DNA from: Candidatus Lloydbacteria bacterium RIFCSPLOWO2_02_FULL_54_12
GTDB lineage: Bacteria; Patescibacteriota; Minisyncoccia; Phycocordibacterales; UBA6899
Assembly: GCA_001819095.1 (NCBI GenBank)
Contig: MHLS01000030.1
Span: forward strand, 1-19,972
Direction: 5' to 3'
Length of the DNA stretch: 19,972 nucleotides
Under the pieces are notes generated by a model, which was given only the letters and a program-made list of their open reading frames with translations, did no database searches and had not been told where the DNA came from. Position numbers and translations under genes: made by a program. Within the stretch, counting starts at the first letter, position 1. Every line of letters begins with the position of its first letter. Below are positions 13,893-19,972 of this stretch, one piece after another.

Positions 13893-13915
13893 GCGCGCGC
13901 CGCCACACTATATAT

Positions 13916-14971
13916 ATGATCACCGACGTCATCAAGATACTCGCCCCCTCCACGCTCGCATTCTTCATCGGCATACTGCTTACGCCCATCCTCACGAATT
14001 TCCTCTATAAACATCGCATGTGGAAGAAGACGAGCGTCATCCATGCGTTGGGTGGAGGAAAAGCGACCATATCGGGAGGACTGCATAACGATGAGGAACG
14101 CAAAACGCCGCGCATGGGCGGCATCGTCGTGTGGGGAAGCGTACTTATCACGACGCTACTACTCTGGATACTTTCACTCGCATTCCCGCATGCGGTCACC
14201 GAAAAGCTCAATTTTCTTTCGCGCAACCAAACGTGGCTCCCGCTCTTCATCCTCATTGCCGGAGCATTGTGCGGACTGATCGACGATTATCTCGTCTGCC
14301 GCGATCAGGGCTCATATAAAGGCGGCGGCCTTTCGCTCACGACGCGCCTCGTATTCGTCTTCCTCCTCGGAATGCTCGGCGCATGGTGGTTTTACGTCAA
14401 ACTCGGCGTGGACACGATACATATCCCGTTCTGGGGCGATCTCTATGTCGGCATCTTTTTTGTTCCTTTTTTCATTCTTTTTGTTATCGGCATGTACTCG
14501 GGCGGCATCATCGACGGCGTCGACGGCCTCTCGGGCGGCGTGTTCGCCGCCGCGTATGCGGCATACGCCGTCATTGCATTCGCCGGCGGCCAGATTGACC
14601 TTGCAGCCTATGCATCCGTCGTGGTCGGCGGGCTCTTGGCATTTCTTTGGTTCAATATTCCCCCCGCACGGTTCTTCAATTCGGAGACCGGCACCATGGC
14701 GCTCACCACCTCCTTGGTCATCGTCGCATTCCTCACCAAAGCGGTCGTTCCGCTTCTGGTCATCGGATTTCTCCTCGTTGCAACGAGCGCGTCGAGTTTG
14801 ATCCAGATACTCTCAAAAAAATACCGCGGAGGAAAAAAAGTATTCATCGTCGCGCCGCTCCATAACCACTTTCAGGCAAAAGGCTGGCCGCCGTATAAAG
14901 TCACGATGCGTTATTGGGTGATCGCCATGGTGCTCGCGGTTTTGGGCGTTATTGTTGCGCTCATTGGATAA
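13916..14971 (+). CDS. mraY: MraY, phospho-MurNAc-pentapeptide transferase
   Basis: Integral membrane enzyme (351 residues, about ten helices) that moves phospho-MurNAc-pentapeptide from UDP onto undecaprenyl phosphate to make lipid I. Family marks are the RMGGI segment near residue 67, the Mg2+-binding Asp pair (Asp123-Asp124 in GLIDDYL), the IDGVDGLSGG loop (Asp200, Asp203) and the C-terminal cytoplasmic loop APLHNHFQAKGW. In most MraY proteins that loop reads HHHxE; here residues 316-320 are HNHFQ, so the central His and the Glu are replaced. Other prenyl-phosphate sugar transferases are less likely, because murG and ftsW lie nearby and the fold marks fit MraY. The start is 23 nt after the carboxypeptidase, with only TATATA before it and no Shine-Dalgarno. 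Confidence 0.92.
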   Translation: MITDVIKILAPSTLAFFIGILLTPILTNFLYKHRMWKKTSVIHALGGGKATISGGLHNDEERKTPRMGGIVVWGSVLITTLLLWILSLAFPHAVTEKLNFLSRNQTWLPLFILIAGALCGLIDDYLVCRDQGSYKGGGLSLTTRLVFVFLLGMLGAWWFYVKLGVDTIHIPFWGDLYVGIFFVPFFILFVIGMYSGGIIDGVDGLSGGVFAAAYAAYAVIAFAGGQIDLAAYASVVVGGLLAFLWFNIPPARFFNSETGTMALTTSLVIVAFLTKAVVPLLVIGFLLVATSASSLIQILSKKYRGGKKVFIVAPLHNHFQAKGWPPYKVTMRYWVIAMVLAVLGVIVALIG

Positions 14972-15008
14972 AGGTCACTCGATCTTGCACAAAGAAAAAA
15001 ATTGGCAA

Positions 15009-15032
15009 ACAAAAAGGCGCCTCTCGACGCCT
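15009..15032 (-). terminator. Intrinsic terminator of the minus-strand small RNA
   Basis: On the minus strand, AGGCGTC-GAGA-GGCGCCT forms a 7-bp stem with a GNRA tetraloop (15032-15026 with 15021-15015, one G-U pair), followed by TTTTTGTTTG. The T-run partly belongs to the last stem pair. Confidence 0.85.
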
Positions 15033-15166
15033 CGTTACGACTGCCGAAGCAATCGCCCAGCCGGATTGACGCTGTTCGAGCGCTTCCGGTCCTAAGGACT
15101 TCCTCTAACTCCGCAACTGTACCTCGCGAGCCAGTTATGGAATATAGTAATGCCTTGGATGTCCGT
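15010..15166 (-). ncRNA. Unidentified structured small RNA between mraY and ftsW
   Basis: The minus strand carries a complete small transcription unit: extended -10 promoter, about 157 nt of RNA and an intrinsic terminator, with no gene downstream on that strand. Reading 5' to 3' on the minus strand, the following structures are seen. GTCC-TTA-GGAC is a short hairpin. CCGG...CCGG encloses GCGCT-CGAAC-AGCGT. CGATTGC-TTCG-GCAGTCG (positions 15055-15038) is a hairpin with a cUUCGg tetraloop, and the terminator hairpin follows. The RNA contains GAGGAAGTCC, which recalls RNase P CR-I, but the rest of RNase P (size, ACAGAAA) is absent. The SRP core GGAAGGAAGCAG and tmRNA or tRNA features are also missing. 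A reading frame crosses it (14911-15207) but ignores the terminator and is not credible. Its ends are predicted, not measured. Confidence 0.72.
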
Positions 15167-15171
15167 AAAAA

Positions 15172-15200
15172 ATGGTAGCACCTTTTGAATTTTTCGTCAA
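15172..15200 (-). promoter_or_regulatory. Promoter of the minus-strand small RNA
   Basis: On the minus strand, TTGACG (15200-15195) and TACCAT (15177-15172) are separated by 17 bp, with TGC directly before the -10. The expected +1 is the A at 15166. This is one of the best promoters in the window. Confidence 0.85.
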
Positions 15201-15284
15201 GGGCCATGTGATTGAGAATTGGTGCGGGGGATTTTTCCCCTCAACAAGGCCGTTTATCAACACCTCCTTGCTCCGCGAAAGCGG

Positions 15285-15290
15285 TATAAT
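15285..15290 (+). promoter_or_regulatory. Consensus -10 element before ftsW
   Basis: A perfect TATAAT ends 6 nt before the ATG at 15297, predicting a leaderless mRNA. No good -35 is present at the usual spacing. A GGGG-ATTTTT-CCCC hairpin (15227-15240) lies between this element and the oppositely directed small-RNA promoter. Confidence 0.7.
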
Positions 15291-15296
15291 GGGGCC

Positions 15297-16391
15297 ATGC
15301 ACAAACAGCCCGTTGACCGCCTCTTCCTCGGTATCGTCCTCACACTCCTCATCGCGGGACTTTTCGTCTTTGTTTCCGCCGCAATGGGGTCGTTAACGCG
15401 GGGGGAGTCGCTCTTCAACAACATTGTCATCGGGCAGGTCGTTTTCGGTTTCCTCGGGGGCGGTTGCGCGCTCGCCCTCGTCTCGCGCATCAAGTACAGT
15501 CTTCTCCGCAAACACGCCCTCGCCATACTTGCCTTCACGATATTCTTGACTGCGCTAGTATTTGTTCCGGGCGTCGGCATGGAACACGGAGGCGCAACGC
15601 GTTGGATCGACCTCAAATTCATCACATTCCAGCCCGGTGAACTGCTCAAATTCGGTCTTGTGGTCTATCTCGCGGCGTGGCTTTCGCTCTTCCACCGCCG
15701 TATCCGCTCGCCGTACTTCGGCATCGTCCCCCTTGTGGTGTTCTTTCTCATCGCCGCTGTCCTTCTCCTTGCCCAGCCCGACTTCGGCACGTTCGCCATT
15801 GCTATGGCGGCAGGCGTCGCCATGTTCATTACCGCCGGCGCGGCGATGCGCGACCTCCTCTTGTTGGGACTCATCGGACTCATCGCATTCGCGGGAATGG
15901 CAATCTCGAGGCCGTACTTCCTCGAGCGCATTTCGACATTCCTCCATCACGACGATTTTCAGGGTTCGGGATATCAGGTGCGGCAAGCACTCATCGCCGT
16001 CGGCTCGGGCGGACTTCTGGGTCGCGGATTCGGACAAAGCGTGCAGAAATTCAACTTTCTTCCCGAAGCGCACGGCGACTCCGTTTTTGCCGTCGCCGCG
16101 GAAGAGTTCGGTTTTTGGGGAACAACGCTTCTCGTCCTCCTCTACCTCCTTTTTGCATTGCGCGGACTATGGATCGGGGCGCACGCGCCGGACATGTTCG
16201 GTGGACTTTTGGCAATCGGACTTGTCACCCTCATCACCGCGCAGTCATTCATCAATATCGGCTCGATGCTGAATCTCCTCCCGCTCACCGGAGTCCCGCT
16301 CATTTTCATCTCCCACGGCGGAACGGCGCTCTTGGTCGCAATGGCGGAAGTCGGCATCATACTCAACATTTCACGCTACCGCGAAACGTAA
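15297..16391 (+). CDS. ftsW: FtsW/RodA-type SEDS peptidoglycan glycosyltransferase
   Basis: A 364-residue polytopic SEDS protein, about ten membrane helices, which polymerises lipid II into glycan strands together with a class B penicillin-binding protein. Characteristic stretches are GATRWIDL and QPGELLKFG in the first third. The strongly conserved extracellular loop GSGGLLGRGFGQSVQKFNFLPEAHGDSVFA contains Asp261, which matches the catalytic Asp of the family (the loop is cited in parts, residues about 236-265). The C-terminal marks are LPLTGVPLIFISHGGTALL. Position next to mraY and murG favours FtsW over RodA, but sequence alone does not separate them. I use ATG 15297, because the upstream in-frame ATG at 15219 would lie before the TATAAT box. 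Confidence 0.9.
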   Translation: MHKQPVDRLFLGIVLTLLIAGLFVFVSAAMGSLTRGESLFNNIVIGQVVFGFLGGGCALALVSRIKYSLLRKHALAILAFTIFLTALVFVPGVGMEHGGATRWIDLKFITFQPGELLKFGLVVYLAAWLSLFHRRIRSPYFGIVPLVVFFLIAAVLLLAQPDFGTFAIAMAAGVAMFITAGAAMRDLLLLGLIGLIAFAGMAISRPYFLERISTFLHHDDFQGSGYQVRQALIAVGSGGLLGRGFGQSVQKFNFLPEAHGDSVFAVAAEEFGFWGTTLLVLLYLLFALRGLWIGAHAPDMFGGLLAIGLVTLITAQSFINIGSMLNLLPLTGVPLIFISHGGTALLVAMAEVGIILNISRYRET

Positions 16392-16421
16392 ATTTCCGGA
16401 TCTATGATTGCGGAAGTACGG

Positions 16422-16454
16422 TTTAAGAATAGCTCCTCGATCATAATTCTTAAA
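16422..16454. repeat. 9-bp inverted repeat between ftsW and murG
   Basis: TTTAAGAAT (16422-16430) and ATTCTTAAA (16446-16454) pair perfectly around 15 nt. It is A/T-rich and has no U-tract, so it is a weak terminator at best. Its right arm overlaps the -35 region of the murG promoter, so it may also be an operator. Confidence 0.45.
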
Positions 16455-16465
16455 TCTTAAATATA

Positions 16466-16474
16466 TGCTACATT
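16466..16474 (+). promoter_or_regulatory. Extended -10 element before murG
   Basis: TGCTACATT, with the hexamer TACATT at 16469-16474 ending 6 nt before the ATG at 16481. TTCTTA at 16447-16452 gives a possible -35 with a 16-bp spacer. Confidence 0.6.
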
Positions 16475-16480
16475 GAACTT

Positions 16481-17608
16481 ATGAAGATCTTATTCGCGGG
16501 GGGCGGAACAGGGGGGCATTTCTATCCGATCGTCGCGGTCGCAGAGGCGTTGAACGAGATCGCGGCGAAGGAAGGCGTCGGAAACCTCGAGCTCTACTAT
16601 ATGTCCGACGACCCGTATGATACCGAGCTCCTCACCAACACACGCCTCACCTATCTCAACACCGTTGCAGGAAAACAGCGCACATACTTTTCAATCTGGA
16701 ATTTCCTCGACCCCTTCAAAACGCTCTACGGCTGTTTCCTCGCCGTCGTAAGGCTTGCCGTCCTCTATCCCGACGTGGTCTTCGGAAAGGGCGGCTATGC
16801 AAGTTTTCCCGCGCTTTTTGCCGCACGCCTCTTGCGTATTCCCGTCGTCATCCACGAATCCGACATCGTGCCGGGAAAAGTGAACCGCTGGATCGGAAGT
16901 TACGCGACAAAGGTCGCACTCTCTTATCCGGAAGCGAAAAGATACTTCACTCATCAGGACCGCATCGCGCTCACCGGTCAGCCGATCCGGAAGGCGCTAC
17001 TTGAAATGCCGGAGGGGGATCCGCTCACCCTGCTTTCGCTCGAACCAAATCTGCCGACAATACTTGTTATCGGCGGTTCGCAAGGAGCGGAGAAGATCAA
17101 CGAGAACCTGATCGACATCATTGCGCGGCTCGTGGAACGCTATCAGGTCATCCACCAAACGGGAGAAAAGAATTTCGACTGGATAAAAAAACGCGCGGAA
17201 GGCGCCCTCGCCAAGTCGATTCAGGGCAACCGCTACCATCCGTACCCCTACCTCGATTCGAAGCAACTGCATCTTGCGGCAAAGGCGGCGAACTTGGTCA
17301 TTTCCCGTGCGGGCTCGTCCATCTTCGAGATCGCCGTCTGGGGAAAGCCGTCGGCGCTCATTCCGCTTGCCATAGCGCACGACGACCACCAGCGCGAGAA
17401 CGCCTACAGTTACGCACGTACCGGCGCGGCAACGGTCATCGAGGAACAGAATCTCAAACCCGAACTGTTCCTTTCTATCGTCTCTTCGATCATGGAGAGT
17501 CGCGAAAAACAGGAATCGATGGCTGTCGGCGCGAAAAGTTTTGCAAAGACCGACGCGGCGGAAAAGATTGCCCGCGCCGTCCTTGCGATCGCTCTCAAAC
17601 ATGACTAG
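16481..17608 (+). CDS. murG: MurG, lipid I N-acetylglucosaminyltransferase
   Basis: A 375-residue GT-B glycosyltransferase on the inner face of the membrane. It adds GlcNAc from UDP-GlcNAc to lipid I, giving lipid II, the substrate of FtsW. The N-terminal glycine-rich loop is GGGTGGHFYP (residues 7-16, with His13), followed by FGKGGYASFPA and the HESDIVPGKVNR segment. The C-terminal domain opens with GGSQGAEKIN and carries the UDP-GlcNAc site SRAGSSIFEIAVWGKPSALI. The length is within the family range (about 350-380). The stop overlaps the gltX start by 8 nt (ATGACTAG). MurC, its usual neighbour, is not present here. Confidence 0.95.
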   Translation: MKILFAGGGTGGHFYPIVAVAEALNEIAAKEGVGNLELYYMSDDPYDTELLTNTRLTYLNTVAGKQRTYFSIWNFLDPFKTLYGCFLAVVRLAVLYPDVVFGKGGYASFPALFAARLLRIPVVIHESDIVPGKVNRWIGSYATKVALSYPEAKRYFTHQDRIALTGQPIRKALLEMPEGDPLTLLSLEPNLPTILVIGGSQGAEKINENLIDIIARLVERYQVIHQTGEKNFDWIKKRAEGALAKSIQGNRYHPYPYLDSKQLHLAAKAANLVISRAGSSIFEIAVWGKPSALIPLAIAHDDHQRENAYSYARTGAATVIEEQNLKPELFLSIVSSIMESREKQESMAVGAKSFAKTDAAEKIARAVLAIALKHD

Positions 17609-18965
17609 CACGAAGCATGCCGCCGTTGTCACACGATTCGCACCAAGCCCGACGGGGAAATTCCACGTCGGCGGTATCCGCTCCGCGCTCTATAATTATC
17701 TCTTCGCCCGCAAGCATGGTGGCACATATATCCTCCGGTGCGAGGACACAGACAGGGTGCGCTCAAAGAAAGAGTACGAGGAGTATTTCCTCGACGTATT
17801 CCGCTGGCTCGGGCTCGAACACGATGCGTACTACCGCCAATCGGACCGTACCGCTCTTTACCGCGATTACCTCGAGAAACTCATTGCCGCGGACAAGGCG
17901 TACCTCTCGAAGGAGGAGCCGAAGGAGGTCGGTCAGCGTAGCGAAGTGATCCGCTTCCGCAACCCGAACAAAAAAGTACCGTTCCACGACGAAGTGCTCG
18001 GCGATATTATCTTTGACACGGAAGAGCTCGGCGACTTCGTCATCGCGAGAGATTTCGAGAATCCCTTGTACCACTTCACGGTCGTTGTCGACGACCACGA
18101 GATGGGTGTGACTCACGTCATCCGCGGGCAAGAACATGTTTCGAACACCCCGAGACAGATACTCATCCAAGAGGCGATCGGTGCCAAACGTCCGATCTAT
18201 GCGCACGGCTCGGTCATCTTGAATGAGGCGCGAGCGAAACTTTCGAAGCGCGACCCGTTGGTACGTCCCGCACTTGAATATCAGGAGGACGGTTACCTTC
18301 CGGCTGCGATGCTCAACTTCATGGCGCTCCTCGGATGGAATCCGGGGACCGAACAGGAGATCTTCACGCTCTCGGAGCTAGTGGACTCTTTTTCGCTCGA
18401 GCGCATGCAAAAACCCGGTGCGGTCTTCAATCCGGAAAAGTTGGAGTGGATAAACAAAGAGCACATCAAGCGACTTTCACGCGACGAACAGGCGGCGCAC
18501 TTCGAGTCCTTCCTCGCACCCGAGATTAAGACGCTCCCTGGGTATGAAAAGACGAAACTGCTCAAGATCCTCCCGACCGTGATCGAGCGCATCAGCCATT
18601 TCGGCGAGATCACTTCGCTTTCCGCAGCCGGCGAGCTCTCTTACTATTTCGCGGAACCCACCTACGAAAAGGAACGTCTGTTCTGGAAGGACGAGCGCGA
18701 CTCCACAAAACTTCTTGAACGCCTCGTAAAGACAAAAACCCTTATCGGGGGCGTCAAAGACGGTGATTTTACGCGAGAAAACGTCAAAAACGCCCTCTGG
18801 GAGTACGCGAACGGGGAGGGGAGGGGGCAGGTGCTATGGCCCCTGCGCTATGCGCTTTCAGGTATGGAAAAGTCACCCGACCCTTTTCAACTTGCGGAGA
18901 TCCTCGGGAAAGATAAGACACTCGAAAGGATCGACCGCGCAATCGCGATCACTCATGGAACATAG
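17601..18965 (+). CDS. gltX: Glutamyl-tRNA synthetase
   Basis: A 454-residue class I aminoacyl-tRNA synthetase that charges tRNA with glutamate. The HIGH motif is HVGG at residues 22-25, in FAPSPTGKFHVGG, and the KMSKS motif is KLSKR at 213-217. LRCEDTDR, GVTHVIRGQEHVSNT and LNFMALLGWNPG are further GluRS marks, and a C-terminal anticodon-binding helical domain follows. It is slightly shorter than most GluRS (about 465-490). Whether it is discriminating, or also charges tRNA-Gln for later amidation, cannot be told here. The start at ATG 17601 overlaps the murG stop, and the in-frame upstream ATG (17541) lies deep in murG. The 3' end overlaps the next gene by 11 nt. Confidence 0.94.
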   Translation: MTSTKHAAVVTRFAPSPTGKFHVGGIRSALYNYLFARKHGGTYILRCEDTDRVRSKKEYEEYFLDVFRWLGLEHDAYYRQSDRTALYRDYLEKLIAADKAYLSKEEPKEVGQRSEVIRFRNPNKKVPFHDEVLGDIIFDTEELGDFVIARDFENPLYHFTVVVDDHEMGVTHVIRGQEHVSNTPRQILIQEAIGAKRPIYAHGSVILNEARAKLSKRDPLVRPALEYQEDGYLPAAMLNFMALLGWNPGTEQEIFTLSELVDSFSLERMQKPGAVFNPEKLEWINKEHIKRLSRDEQAAHFESFLAPEIKTLPGYEKTKLLKILPTVIERISHFGEITSLSAAGELSYYFAEPTYEKERLFWKDERDSTKLLERLVKTKTLIGGVKDGDFTRENVKNALWEYANGEGRGQVLWPLRYALSGMEKSPDPFQLAEILGKDKTLERIDRAIAITHGT

Positions 18966-19972
18966 CCGTGGCGGACAATCACTCGTCGTCGGAATAAGTT
19001 GCGCTTTTCTTTTTCTCGGCGCGGCGGTAATCGCCTCTGCACAAGGAGAAACTCCGTCGCGCATCGATGAGCTCAAACAAAGTATCGCCGGCAACGAAGA
19101 CGAGATACGGAAGCTTGAAGCGGAGATCGCCGAGTATAAGTCCCGCCTTGATGATGTCGGTGCGCAAAAAAAGACCCTACAAAGCGCGATACAAACACTC
19201 GATCTTGCGCGGGCAAAACTGAAGAAAGACGCCGACCTCACGAGAGCAAAGATCGCACGAACGAGCGCGACGGTAAGCATCCTTGCGCGCGGTATCACCG
19301 AAAAAGAGGACCGTATCGCACAGAACAAAGACGCATTGAAGAACATTATCCTCAAGGTGAACGAGGCCGACTCGGGTACATTGCTTGAACTTCTCCTTTC
19401 GAGCAAAAGCATCTCTGACTTCTTCGTTGAGGTCGAAGATCTTGGCCGCATGCAAACGTCGATCAGAGATCATATCAAAGGTCTCGAGCGTTTGCGGGGC
19501 GAACTTGAGGATGTGAAGACATCGACCGAAAAAGAGCGGAAAAATCTCGTCGGACTTACGAACCAACTCGACGACCAGAAAACGATCGCCGACATAGAGC
19601 GCAAGTCACAATCGGCACTGCTTGGCGCAACAAAGAATCAGGAGACGAATTACAAGAAGATGCTGACCGATCGCGAGACGCGGAAGAAGCAATTTGAGCG
19701 CGAGATCGAGGACTTCGAGGCGCAACTGCGGGCGGAGGTCGACGCAAGCACATTCCCGAAGCCGGGAACGAAGGTACTTGCTTATCCGCTCGAAAATGTC
19801 TTCGTCACGCAAAAATTCGGGAAGACGGTCGACGCACGCCGGCTCTATCTCTCGGGAACGCATAACGGGGCCGACTTCCGCGCCAGTCCGGGGACGCCGG
19901 TCAAAGCGGCGGGGGATGGGTCGGTCATTGCGACAGGGGACACCGACCGAGCCTGTGCCGGCGCATCATACG
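18955..19972 (+). CDS. EnvC/NlpD-like coiled-coil protein with M23 peptidase domain, 5' part
   Basis: The frame starts at ATG 18955, inside the end of gltX, and is still open at the window edge (339 complete codons). A basic start and hydrophobic segment (about residues 10-30, ending ASA-QGE) form a signal peptide or anchor. A long helical coiled-coil region follows, about residues 36-260, with heptad-like Lys/Glu/Leu. The start of a LytM/M23 domain comes next: YPLENVFVTQKFG, then the zinc motif HNGADF (HxxxD), then a PGTPVKAAGDGSVI stretch. This architecture is that of EnvC and its Gram-positive or CPR relatives, which cut peptidoglycan or activate amidases at division sites. The remaining zinc ligand (HxH) would lie beyond the window, so catalytic competence cannot be judged. 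Confidence 0.9.
   Translation, partial: MEHSRGGQSLVVGISCAFLFLGAAVIASAQGETPSRIDELKQSIAGNEDEIRKLEAEIAEYKSRLDDVGAQKKTLQSAIQTLDLARAKLKKDADLTRAKIARTSATVSILARGITEKEDRIAQNKDALKNIILKVNEADSGTLLELLLSSKSISDFFVEVEDLGRMQTSIRDHIKGLERLRGELEDVKTSTEKERKNLVGLTNQLDDQKTIADIERKSQSALLGATKNQETNYKKMLTDRETRKKQFEREIEDFEAQLRAEVDASTFPKPGTKVLAYPLENVFVTQKFGKTVDARRLYLSGTHNGADFRASPGTPVKAAGDGSVIATGDTDRACAGASY

Noticed and set aside
15060..15120. RNase P RNA or SRP RNA identity for the minus-strand RNA
   Set aside because: GAGGAAGTCC resembles the RNase P CR-I box and GGACCGGAAG resembles part of the SRP loop. The unit is far too short for RNase P, has no ACAGAAA partner, and lacks the GGAAGGAAGCAG core of SRP RNA.
14911..15207. 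Minus-strand 98-residue reading frame across the mraY-ftsW gap
   Set aside because: It crosses an intrinsic terminator and runs into mraY. Its predicted start lies upstream of the -10 of the promoter, and the protein has no domain character.
15219..15296. Upstream ATG for ftsW
   Set aside because: It would add 26 residues before the typical start and place the consensus TATAAT inside the coding region.

Overview
The window reads as a chromosomal segment of a Patescibacteria (CPR, Parcubacteria-like) genome. The reasons are compact genes with very short gaps, a divergent cell-wall gene set (dacA-like, mraY, ftsW, murG), many transcription units that look leaderless, and several membrane proteins without a recognisable family. 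This placement is inferred from gene style and was not tested by phylogeny. All protein genes lie on the + strand. I found one convincing minus-strand unit, a probable small RNA.

Layout. 1-593: 3' part of the housekeeping sigma factor (regions 2.4 to 4.2). 613-681: a cluster of short palindromes. 743-1314: an E. coli-like mazE-mazF toxin-antitoxin pair whose promoter, operator and start codon are superimposed. 1315-1610: gene-free, rich in hairpins. 1611-2492: a stand-alone radical SAM gene with a consensus promoter, a Shine-Dalgarno sequence, an intrinsic terminator and 13-bp direct repeats on either side. 2740-8068: an envelope cluster. It holds two tandem paralogues resembling TIM-barrel glycosidases, an 86-residue helical protein, and a 691-residue PD40/TolB-type beta-propeller. 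The three large proteins carry similar N-terminal membrane anchors. 8149-11160: a 7-TM protein with a C-terminal DUF2914 domain, an unknown 141-residue protein, a SAM-dependent methyltransferase and an EamA-like 10-TM protein.

11258-12868: scpA and scpB, the chromosome-condensation partners of SMC. 12882-19972: peptidoglycan block with a D,D-carboxypeptidase (S11), MraY, FtsW, MurG, then GltX overlapping MurG, then an EnvC-like coiled-coil M23 peptidase overlapping GltX and running off the window. Between mraY and ftsW a 325-bp gene-free stretch holds a minus-strand unit. It has an extended -10 promoter, about 157 nt of structured RNA (UUCG-capped hairpin) and a GAGA-loop intrinsic terminator. 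I could not match it to RNase P, SRP, 6S, tmRNA or tRNA.

Two global signals stand out. First, ten + strand genes have a -10-like hexamer ending 6 to 9 nt before the ATG and no Shine-Dalgarno, which predicts leaderless mRNAs. In six of them the A of the ATG would be +1. Second, many of these -10 elements are of the extended TG(T/C)TAnnnT type, consistent with the ordinary sigma-70 region 2.4 seen at the start of the window.
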